Part shown: in pieces, positions 7,222 through 12,815 of the stretch | Numbering within the stretch: position 1 is the first letter of the stretch | Layout of the letters: each line of letters opens with the position of its first letter | From: CAZBQG01 sp964493945 | Lineage (GTDB): Bacteria; Pseudomonadota; Alphaproteobacteria; Rhodospirillales; UBA2165 | Assembly: GCA_964493945.1 (NCBI GenBank) | Contig: CAZBQG010000119.1 | Location: forward strand, 1 to 12,815 | Length of the DNA: 12,815 nucleotides | Direction of reading: 5' to 3' | The notes under the pieces: generated by a model | Told to the model about the DNA's origin: nothing | Database searches by the model: none | What the model saw: the letters and a program-made list of their open reading frames with translations, nothing else | Program-made: the position numbers and the translations under genes

Positions 7222-7243
7222 AATACCGGATTGGGGCGAATAT
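7215..7243 (+). promoter_or_regulatory. Weak candidate promoter of the plus-strand operon
   Basis: TTGTCA (7215-7220), a 17-base spacer and GAATAT (7238-7243) make a weak sigma70-like match. Its -35 covers the same bases as the -35 of the opposite promoter, so the two would compete or be switched together. The -10 match is only 3/6, so an activator may be needed, or the real promoter may lie elsewhere in 7161-7280. Confidence 0.25.
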
Positions 7244-7265
7244 CGGGTGCTGATTCAACCAATCC
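7228..7265. promoter_or_regulatory. Inverted repeat in the divergent promoter region (candidate operator)
   Basis: GGATTGG (7228-7234) and CCAATCC (7259-7265) are perfect 7-base inverted arms separated by 24 bases. They lie between the minus-strand promoter and the CoA-transferase start, and so are placed to control the plus-strand operon. They could be the two half-sites of a regulator or a hairpin in the leader. Binding is inferred only from position and symmetry. Confidence 0.3.
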
Positions 7266-7280
7266 AAGGGGGCCTGAGAA

Positions 7281-7949
7281 TTGATCGATAAGCGAATGAA
7301 CAGCGCCGATGAAGCTGTTGAAGGCATTAAGGACGGCGCCGTGGTGCTGGTGGGCGGTTTCGGAAATTCGGGCGAGCCCATGGCGCTTCTGGATGCGCTT
7401 GCCGCCTGCAAGCCCTGCGGCCTGACCATCGTCAGCAATAATGCGGGATCAGGCGAACAGGGTATCGGCAAATTGCTGAGCGAAGGCTGCGTCAGTCATT
7501 TCATCTGCTCCTTTCCCCGGGTTACAGGCTCGGTCGCCTTCGAACAGCTTTACGATAGGGGCGAGATCGAAATGGAAATGGTTCCCCAGGGGACCCTGGC
7601 CGAACGGGTGCGCTCGGCCGGCGCCGGCATTCCCGGATTCTACACCCGCACTTCGGTTGGAACCCCCCTGGCCGAGGGCAAGGAAGTGCGCGAATTCGAC
7701 GGCGAAGACTATGTCTTTGAGCACGCCATCAAGGGCGATGTGGCCTTGGTCAAGGCAGAGCGCGGAGACCGCTGGGGCAATCTGACCTATGCCAAATCGG
7801 CGCGCAATTTCAATCCGGTGATGGCCATGGGGGCGGATTTGACCATCTCTCAGGTTGACGAAATGGTCGAGCTTGGCGATCTGGACCCGGAACATGTGGT
7901 GACACCCGGCATCTTCGTTGATCGGGTGTTGCTGGCGGAGGAGGGGTGA
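7281..7949 (+). CDS. CoA-transferase subunit A (PcaI/3-oxoacid CoA-transferase family)
   Basis: This 222-residue alpha subunit belongs to a class I CoA-transferase, which moves CoA from a donor such as succinyl-CoA to a carboxylic acid. The start is TTG at 7281, preceded by AAGGGGG eight bases upstream; the resulting MIDK N-terminus fits PcaI-type proteins. ATG at 7296 is a possible shorter start. Visible family motifs are VLVGGFGNSGEP (22-33), SNNAGSGEQGIGKLL, ICSFPR, EMVPQGTLAERVRSAGAGIPGFYT, and DRWGNLTYAKSARNFNPVMA. Similarity is strong to 3-oxoadipate CoA-transferase PcaI, but no protocatechuate pathway genes and no standard PcaF thiolase are nearby, so the acid may differ. It is the first gene of the plus-strand operon, followed at once by subunit B. 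Confidence 0.93.
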   Translation: MIDKRMNSADEAVEGIKDGAVVLVGGFGNSGEPMALLDALAACKPCGLTIVSNNAGSGEQGIGKLLSEGCVSHFICSFPRVTGSVAFEQLYDRGEIEMEMVPQGTLAERVRSAGAGIPGFYTRTSVGTPLAEGKEVREFDGEDYVFEHAIKGDVALVKAERGDRWGNLTYAKSARNFNPVMAMGADLTISQVDEMVELGDLDPEHVVTPGIFVDRVLLAEEG

Positions 7950-7951
7950 AC

Positions 7952-8635
7952 ATGAATGCTTTGAACCGCGATCAAATGGCTTGGCGCGTGGCCCATGACA
8001 TTGAGGAAGGGGATTGCGTCAATCTGGGCGTGGGCATGCCGCTCAACGTACTGACTCATGCGCCGGACGATAAGGAAATTATCTTCCACAGCGAGAACGG
8101 CATTCTGGGCATGGAAATCCAGGGCCCGGATGATGAGCCCGACCCCAATCTGGTCAATGCGGGCAAGCGCCCGGTGAACATGTTGCCCGGCGGCAGCTTT
8201 TTTCACCATGCGGACAGTTTTGTTATGATCCGGGGCGGCCATATCGATGTCTGTGTCCTTGGCGCCTATGAGGTATCGGAAAAAGGCGATCTGGCCAATT
8301 GGCGCCTGCCCAATTCCAAGGGCGCACCGGCCGTCGGCGGGGCCATGGATCTGGCCTATGGGGCTAAGCGCCTGTTCGTGATTTGCGAACATAATTCCAA
8401 GGACGGAAGCCCGAAAATCGTCAAGGAATGCACTCTGCCCTTGACCGGTCTCGAATGTGTGGACCGCATTTTCACCGATCTGGCGATCATCGATGTGACG
8501 GCGGACGGGCTGATCGTGCGCGAAATGGTCGACGGCATGGAGTTGGACGAGCTGCAATCACGCACCGGCGCGCCCATCACATTAGCCAATGATTGGCGCC
8601 CTTTGACGGCGCCGGAGCTTGACACCCGGCGCTAA
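7952..8635 (+). CDS. CoA-transferase subunit B (PcaJ/3-oxoacid CoA-transferase family)
   Basis: This 227-residue beta subunit completes the heteromeric CoA-transferase. The catalytic glutamate that forms the enzyme-CoA thioester is visible as Glu48 in HSENGILGM. Further family segments are LNRDQMAWRVAHDIEEGDCVN, RPVNMLPGGSFFHHADSF, GGHIDVCVLGAYEVSEKGDLANW and AVGGAMDLAYGAKRLFV. ATG at 7952 is preferred because GGAGGAG lies about nine bases upstream; GTG at 7946 would overlap the subunit A stop and leaves little space to the ribosome binding site. The gap to subunit A is 2 bp. The intact Glu separates this pair from the IpdAB-type ring hydrolases of the same fold, which lack it. Confidence 0.93.
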   Translation: MNALNRDQMAWRVAHDIEEGDCVNLGVGMPLNVLTHAPDDKEIIFHSENGILGMEIQGPDDEPDPNLVNAGKRPVNMLPGGSFFHHADSFVMIRGGHIDVCVLGAYEVSEKGDLANWRLPNSKGAPAVGGAMDLAYGAKRLFVICEHNSKDGSPKIVKECTLPLTGLECVDRIFTDLAIIDVTADGLIVREMVDGMELDELQSRTGAPITLANDWRPLTAPELDTRR

Positions 8636-8690
8636 ATGCAAAAACTTGGCCGCCAGCCAATTCAAACCCATCCACGGAGGAACGACCGCC

Positions 8691-9437
8691 ATGAAACTTA
8701 ATGACAAGATTGCCGTTGTGACCGGTGCCGCATCGGGCATCGGGCAAGCCACCGCCAATGCCATGGCGGAAGCCGGGGGAACCGTCTATCTCTGCGATAT
8801 CAACGAAGAGGGCGGCGAAGTCAATGCCAAAGCCATCCGCGACAATGGCGGCCAAGCCACCTTTGTGCGGGTCGATGTGACCGATGATGCATCCATTGCC
8901 GATCTCGCCAAACAGGTCGACAGCGAAGCCGGGCGCCTCGACGTGCTGGCCAATGTGGCGGGCTGGGGCAAGACCGTGCCCTTCGTCGATACGGAATATG
9001 ATTTTTGGGAAAAGGTGGTGGACCTCAACCTCTATGGCCCGATCAAAATGTGCAAGGCCTTCGTGCCCGGTATGTTTGAACGGAAAAGTGGGCGTATCGT
9101 CAATGTGGCGTCCGATGCGGGCCGTGTCGGCAGCCTGGGCGAGACGGTCTATTCCGGCGCCAAGGGGGGCGTCATCGGCTTCACCAAGGGCCTGGCCCGC
9201 GAAGGTGCGCGCAACAATGTGACGGTCAACTGCGTCTGCCCCGGCCCCACCGACACGCCCCTGATGGCGCCGGTGCCCGAAAAGATCACCGAGGCCTTCA
9301 TCCGCGCAACCCCCATGCGGCGTCTGGCAAAACCCGAGGAATTGGCCAATGCGATCCTGTTCTTCGCTTCTGACCGGGCCAGCTTCTGCACCGGGCAGGT
9401 GCTCAGCGTGTCCGGTGGGTTGACCATGCATGGCTGA
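8691..9437 (+). CDS. Short-chain dehydrogenase/reductase (SDR), NAD-type
   Basis: This 248-residue classical SDR, probably a cytoplasmic 3-hydroxyacyl-CoA or alcohol dehydrogenase, starts at ATG 8691 after ACGGAGG ten bases upstream. The Rossmann motif TGAASGIG is at 11-18, and Asp36 at the end of beta-2 (LCDINEE) predicts NAD(H) rather than NADP(H). NVAG is at 88-91 and the catalytic triad is Ser141-Tyr154-Lys158 (VYSGAK). CPGPTDTP at 183-190 and the C-terminal TGQVLSVSGGLTMHG are standard. It lies 55 bp after the CoA-transferase and overlaps the acyl-CoA dehydrogenase by eight bases, so the two are translationally coupled. This fits consecutive beta-oxidation-like steps: desaturation, hydration by an enzyme not present here, and oxidation. 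Confidence 0.93.
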   Translation: MKLNDKIAVVTGAASGIGQATANAMAEAGGTVYLCDINEEGGEVNAKAIRDNGGQATFVRVDVTDDASIADLAKQVDSEAGRLDVLANVAGWGKTVPFVDTEYDFWEKVVDLNLYGPIKMCKAFVPGMFERKSGRIVNVASDAGRVGSLGETVYSGAKGGVIGFTKGLAREGARNNVTVNCVCPGPTDTPLMAPVPEKITEAFIRATPMRRLAKPEELANAILFFASDRASFCTGQVLSVSGGLTMHG

Positions 9438-10611
9438 TACCAGCTACCTCAACTGGCCCTTTTTCGAGGACCATCACCGGGATTTGGCGCATCACCTGGA
9501 GGCGTTCTCTACCGAACAGGTGGCGCCCCGCGCCCATGAGGGCCACGCGGAAGAAGACTGCGCCCGGGTCGCCAGGGAATTCGTAACTTCCCTGGGCGAT
9601 GCGGGATTCCTGGGGCTCTGCGTGCCCAAGGCTTTTGGCGGCGTGCATGAAACCATCGATGTGCGCAGCCTGTGTCTGGCCCGGGAAACCCTGGCCCGCC
9701 ATGCGGGGCTTGCCGATTTCGCCTTTGCCATGCAGGGGCTGGGCAGCGCATCCATCTCCTTGTTTGGAACCGACGAGATCAAGGACCGCTACCTGCCCGG
9801 CGTGGCCAGTGGCGAACGCGTCGCCGCCTTCGCCATTTCCGAGGTCAATTCGGGCTCGGACGTGGCGGCCATGGCGACCAATGCGGTGCCGGACGGCGAT
9901 GATTACGTGATCAACGGCTCCAAGACCTGGATTTCCAATGCCGGGATTGCCGCCCAATATGTCCTGTTCGCCCGCACCGGCGAGGCGCCCGGTGCCAAGG
10001 GCTTATCCGCCTTCGTCGTGGATGCGGATACGCCGGGCATATCCGTGGCCGAAACCATCCCCATCATCGCGCCCCACCCGCTGGGCACCCTGGCCATCGA
10101 GGATTGCCGGGTGCCGGCTTCCTCCATGCTGGCTGGGCCCGGTGACGGCTTTAAGGTGGCCATGGCGACGCTGGATATATTCCGCTCCACGGTGGGGGCG
10201 GCGGCATTGGGGTTCGCAAGGCGGGCGCTCGACGAAGGCGCGTCCCGCGCCAAGCAGCGTAAAATGTTCGGCCAGACCCTAGCCGATTTCCAGCTCACCC
10301 AGGTCAAGCTGGCGGAAATGGCGCTTTCCGTGGATACGTCGGCGCTTTTGATCTACCGGGCGGCCTGGACCAAGGACACGACGGGCGCGCGCATCACCCG
10401 CGAAGCTTCCATGGCCAAGCTCCACGCGACCGAAGAAGCGCAAAAAGTGATAGATGCTGCGGTCCAGATGCATGGCGGGCTGGGCGTGGTGTCGGGCAAT
10501 GTAGTGGAACAGCTCTACCGCGATATCCGGGCTTTGCGCATCTATGAAGGGGCCTCAGAGGTACAAAAGCTGATCATCGGCGGGCAGGTTTTGGCGGCTA
10601 CGCCGGATTAG
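9430..10611 (+). CDS. Acyl-CoA dehydrogenase
   Basis: This 393-residue FAD enzyme introduces the alpha,beta double bond into an acyl-CoA and passes electrons to ETF. The full three-domain family length is present. The first signature AISEVNSGSD is at 135-144, KTWISNA at 165-171, and the FAD/tetramer segment KQRKMFGQTLADFQLTQVKLAEM at about 275-297. The C-terminal signature QMHGGLGVVSGNVVEQLYRDIR leads to IYEGASEVQ, where Glu373 sits at the catalytic base position of most acyl-CoA dehydrogenases. ATG 9430 lies inside the end of the SDR gene, with only a weak GGTGGG ten bases upstream, consistent with coupled translation. The chain type of the substrate cannot be decided from the sequence. Confidence 0.95.
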   Translation: MADTSYLNWPFFEDHHRDLAHHLEAFSTEQVAPRAHEGHAEEDCARVAREFVTSLGDAGFLGLCVPKAFGGVHETIDVRSLCLARETLARHAGLADFAFAMQGLGSASISLFGTDEIKDRYLPGVASGERVAAFAISEVNSGSDVAAMATNAVPDGDDYVINGSKTWISNAGIAAQYVLFARTGEAPGAKGLSAFVVDADTPGISVAETIPIIAPHPLGTLAIEDCRVPASSMLAGPGDGFKVAMATLDIFRSTVGAAALGFARRALDEGASRAKQRKMFGQTLADFQLTQVKLAEMALSVDTSALLIYRAAWTKDTTGARITREASMAKLHATEEAQKVIDAAVQMHGGLGVVSGNVVEQLYRDIRALRIYEGASEVQKLIIGGQVLAATPD

Positions 10612-10651
10612 GGGTGGATTTCGCCTCCGGGCCCGGGGGGAGTACCAGATC

Positions 10652-12103
10652 ATGAGCGATATTGCCTTTAAACCGGCGAGAAGCCTGGCCTCCATGATCC
10701 GCCGGAAAAAGATCGGCTGCCTGGAATTGCTGGACCATTATCTGGCGCGGGTCGAGCGCCACAACCCTGCGCTGAACGCCATCGTCGTCACCCAAATCCC
10801 CGCCGCCAGACGCCGCGCCAGGGCGGCCGACAAGGCGCTGGCCAAGGGGGAAGTCTGGGGGGCGCTGCATGGCGTTCCCATGACGGTCAAGGAATCCTTC
10901 GATCTGGCCGGCCTGCCCACCACCTGGGGCGTGCCAGAATTTAAGAACAATATCGCCAAAAGTAATGCGCTGGCGGTCGAGCGCTGGCTGGCTGCCGGCG
11001 CGGTCATTTTCGGCAAAACCAATGTGCCGATTTGGCTGGCCGATTCCCAATCCTTCAACAGCTTCTATGGCCGGACCAACAATCCGTGGGATTTGACGCG
11101 GACCCCGGGCGGCTCGTCGGGGGGTGAGTCCGCCTCCCTGGCCGCCGGTCTTATTGCCATGGGGATGGGCAGCGATATCGCCTCATCTATCCGCAATCCG
11201 GCCCATTTTTGCGGGCTGTTCGGGCATAAACCCACCTACGGTATTTGCCCGCCGCAAGGCCACAGCCTGACCGGTAATCCATCCTCCATGGATATTCTGG
11301 ATATCGGGCCGCTGGCCCGCACCGCCGGCGACATTGCCTTGGGATTGTCCATCCTGGCCGGCCCCGACGAGATCGATGAGGCCGGATACCGCCTGACCTT
11401 GCCGCCGCCCCGCAAAAAAGCCCTGGCGGATTACAGGCTGGGCATCATCATGGATCACCCCACCTCGCCAGTTGACCGGGAGGTTTCAGATTTATTGCAG
11501 AACCTGGCTGATTTCCTTGGCCGCAAGAAGGCCAAAATCAGCCATAAGGCGCGCCCGGATATCGATATGGAGGAGATCCACCGCACCTTCAATGTGATGC
11601 TGCGTGCCGCCACCTCGCAAGCCCAGACCGAAAAAATTTTCGCCATCAACATCAAGACGGCAGATGCCCTCCGGCGAAGCGATGATTCAAAACAAGCGCG
11701 CATGCTGCGAGGCGTCACCATCCGCCACCGGGATTGGCTCAGGCTCGACGAAGCGCGCCACCGCATGCGCTGGAAATGGCATGACTATTTCAAGGATTAT
11801 GATTTGATGCTCTGCCCGGTTTTCGGACGAGCCGCCTTTCCCCACGATCCGACGCCGCCTTATGAACGCAAGGTGCCGGTCAATGGCAAAAAGATCGATT
11901 TCAACAGCATGGTGTTTTGGGCGGGCTATACGGGGCTGACTTTTCTGCCGGCCAGTGTCGCCCCCATCGGCTTCACCAAATCGGGACTCCCCGTCGGCGT
12001 TCAGATCGCCGGCCCCCAATATGGTGACCGGACCTGCCTTCATTTCGCGCGCCTCTTGGAAAAGGAATATCAGGCCTTCCAGGCGCCGCCCGGCTATGAT
12101 TGA
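10652..12103 (+). CDS. Amidase-signature family hydrolase with altered oxyanion loop
   Basis: This 483-residue amidase-signature protein probably hydrolyses a carboxamide or related C-N bond in the cytoplasm; no signal peptide is visible. GGGGGAG precedes ATG 10652. The Ser-cisSer-Lys triad is Lys80 (MTVKES), Ser155 (PGGSSGGES) and Ser179 (SSIRNPA). The spacings of 75 and 24 residues equal those of fatty acid amide hydrolase. The usual Gly-Gly before the nucleophile (DxGGS) is Ala177-Ser178 here. The following HFCGLFGHKPT segment is well conserved. It is the last gene of the plus-strand operon, 40 bp after the acyl-CoA dehydrogenase, so its amide may be formed or released in the same pathway. 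Its 3' end overlaps the convergent receiver gene by 10 bp. Esterase or transamidase activity is also possible in the family. Confidence 0.9.
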   Translation: MSDIAFKPARSLASMIRRKKIGCLELLDHYLARVERHNPALNAIVVTQIPAARRRARAADKALAKGEVWGALHGVPMTVKESFDLAGLPTTWGVPEFKNNIAKSNALAVERWLAAGAVIFGKTNVPIWLADSQSFNSFYGRTNNPWDLTRTPGGSSGGESASLAAGLIAMGMGSDIASSIRNPAHFCGLFGHKPTYGICPPQGHSLTGNPSSMDILDIGPLARTAGDIALGLSILAGPDEIDEAGYRLTLPPPRKKALADYRLGIIMDHPTSPVDREVSDLLQNLADFLGRKKAKISHKARPDIDMEEIHRTFNVMLRAATSQAQTEKIFAINIKTADALRRSDDSKQARMLRGVTIRHRDWLRLDEARHRMRWKWHDYFKDYDLMLCPVFGRAAFPHDPTPPYERKVPVNGKKIDFNSMVFWAGYTGLTFLPASVAPIGFTKSGLPVGVQIAGPQYGDRTCLHFARLLEKEYQAFQAPPGYD

Positions 12104-12471
12104 TGAGAGGGAGGCGGCGCCCGATTAAGGGCGTCTTCGACGGCTTTCCATATTTCCTCTTTGGTAAAAGGCTTGTCGACGCGGATATAGCCTTCCTCAA
12201 TGATGGTCTGGTCATTATGGGCCGTTACGAAGACTACCGGGATGTCATGCTTTTCACGGATCAGGCGGGCCGCCTCCCGTCCGTCCATTTCACCAGTCAA
12301 TTTGATGTCCATGAGAATCAAATCCGGTGAATGAACATCGGCATCCCGAACGGCTTTATCGCCAGAGCCTGAGATAGCGACGACTTCATAACCAAGTCCC
12401 TACAAAACAACCTGCTCACCTATGGCCGTGAAGGGTTCGTCCTCGACCACCAGAATGCGGGCCGGGTTCAT
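12094..12471 (-). pseudogene. Response regulator receiver domain protein with in-frame TAG
   Basis: From ATG 12471, behind GGAG about seven bases upstream, the gene reads a stand-alone receiver of 125 residues. It begins ILVVEDEPF and keeps Glu10/Asp11, the phospho-acceptor Asp55 (LILMDIKL), Thr83 (FVTAH) and Lys100 (VDKPF). Codon 24 is TAG (12402-12400), and the same frame continues on both sides of it with LGYEVV, so a single CAG-to-TAG change is the simplest explanation. There is no DNA-binding output domain; this resembles the small single-domain receivers paired with HWE/HisKA_2 kinases. A restart at ATG 12310 would give a fragment lacking the acidic pocket. It lies 24 bp after the kinase remnant and its 3' end overlaps the amidase gene. 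Confidence 0.8.
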
Positions 12472-12495
12472 GGTTTTTCTCCGGAAAGACTATGG

Positions 12496-12710
12496 TCAGC
12501 TTGGCCCATCCCCGCTTTCCATGGTTAATTCCCCGCCAAGTTTGACGGCAAAAGCGGAAACCAGATCCAGGCCAAAGGACGACGAATCTCTCGTATCAAT
12601 ATCGGCAGACAGGCCCACCCCGTCATCCGCGACGGAAAGCTCAATTTCCTTTTCGCCATGCCGTTTCACTGAAACCGTAACCGTTCCCGTCCTGCCGTCC
12701 GGGTTTAACG
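12496..12710 (-). pseudogene. Histidine kinase C-terminal fragment (HATPase_c), truncated by an IS element
   Basis: About 70 residues of a kinase ATP-binding domain are visible: GRTGTVTVSVKRHG, the G1 box VADDGVGL, then SSFGLDLVSAFAVKLGGELTMESGDG. The pattern matches the HATPase domain of HWE/HisKA_2-type kinases. Everything upstream (N-box, dimerisation and sensor parts) is replaced by IS30-like sequence from about 12710. The 3' end is also damaged. After SGDG the frame stops at 12496, while the expected last strand, AKLTIVFPEKN, is encoded in the next frame (about 12505-12473). One extra G near 12503-12507 would join them. It is therefore a non-functional remnant in this window unless the upstream half continues beyond the element. 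Confidence 0.75.
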
Positions 12711-12815
12711 GTGGTCTCAATAGATCGACGCAACACTTTAATCTTTGATGAAAAGATGGGGTGCTGTCATGAGTTACAGACGTCGAATTTATTTCACGAG
12801 TGATCAGAAGTCCAA
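12711..12815 (+). mobile_element. IS30-family insertion sequence, left end, runs off the window
   Basis: Kinase coding similarity stops at about 12700-12715, and the following sequence, GGTCTCAATAGATCGACG and on, leads after about 55 bases into a transposase start. Non-coding end plus short leader plus transposase start is the normal layout of an IS30-type element. The exact terminal base, the other inverted repeat and the target duplication cannot be determined because the far end lies outside the window. Confidence 0.65.
12769..12815 (+). CDS. IS30-family transposase, N-terminal end (partial)
   Basis: ATG at 12769 opens MSYRRRIYFTSDQKS, which matches the N-terminus of IS30-family transposases (basic start, then an R-x-Y-F-T-x-x-Q-K helix-turn-helix entry). 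Only 15 codons are inside the window, so the DDE catalytic core is not seen and completeness cannot be judged. AGATGGGG upstream is a weak ribosome binding site. Confidence 0.7.
   Translation, partial: MSYRRRIYFTSDQKS

Noticed and set aside
7281..8635. IpdAB-type ring-opening hydrolase of steroid catabolism
   Set aside because: Subunit B keeps the catalytic Glu48 in SENG and both subunits resemble PcaI/PcaJ, so it is an ordinary CoA-transferase.
8577..9431. Long open frame on the minus strand (284 codons)
   Set aside because: It is opposite the SDR gene, which has all its catalytic motifs and a good ribosome binding site.
1..12815. CRISPR array, tRNA or rRNA genes, phage or defence genes
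   Set aside because: No repeat-spacer pattern, cloverleaf or rRNA-like stretch was seen, and all genes are metabolic, regulatory remnants or IS-related.

Overview
The window looks like the chromosome of a moderately GC-rich alphaproteobacterium, probably of the Rhodospirillales type. This is inferred from codon use, the protein flavour and an IS30-type transposase start. No rRNA, tRNA or CRISPR array is present, and no stretch above 300 bases lacks a gene. Most of the window is one catabolic locus for CoA-activated or dicarbonyl compounds whose substrate cannot be read from sequence alone.

Layout. (i) 104-1494 (-) is a PaaK-like adenylate-forming CoA ligase gene broken by a one-base frameshift. 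(ii) 1588-2505 (+) is a fumarylacetoacetate-hydrolase (FAH) family gene, transcribed divergently from the ligase. (iii) 7160 down to 2508 (-) is a tightly packed six-gene operon: DUF35 zinc-ribbon/OB protein, Cys-less thiolase-like protein, second FAH-family hydrolase, two single-domain VOC proteins, and a MetE/UROD-superfamily zinc protein. Junctions of ATGA and TAATG type and short gaps support co-transcription. (iv) 7281-12103 (+) is a divergent five-gene operon: PcaI/PcaJ-like CoA-transferase A and B, SDR dehydrogenase, acyl-CoA dehydrogenase, and amidase-signature hydrolase. The 120-bp gap 7161-7280 between (iii) and (iv) holds a good minus-strand promoter and is the likely control point. 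(v) 12094-12815 is a decayed two-component system: a receiver gene with an in-frame TAG, and a histidine-kinase 3' fragment cut off at about 12710 by an IS30-family element that runs off the window.

How the genes may work together (inference): the substrate is activated to a CoA thioester by the CoA-transferase, or formerly by the ligase. The acyl-CoA dehydrogenase desaturates it and the SDR oxidises a hydroxyl. The thiolase-like/DUF35 pair performs a C-C cleavage, by analogy with the Ltp2/DUF35 retro-aldolases. The FAH-family enzymes cleave or hydrate dicarbonyl intermediates, and the amidase releases an amide-linked group. The MetE-like protein suggests a thiol- or methyl-transfer step. No transcription regulator of the locus lies in the window.

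The most distinctive points are the adjacent VOC paralogues with complementary missing metal ligands, the Cys-less thiolase/DUF35 pair, the amidase with an altered oxyanion loop, and the cluster of lesions in genes at both ends of the window.
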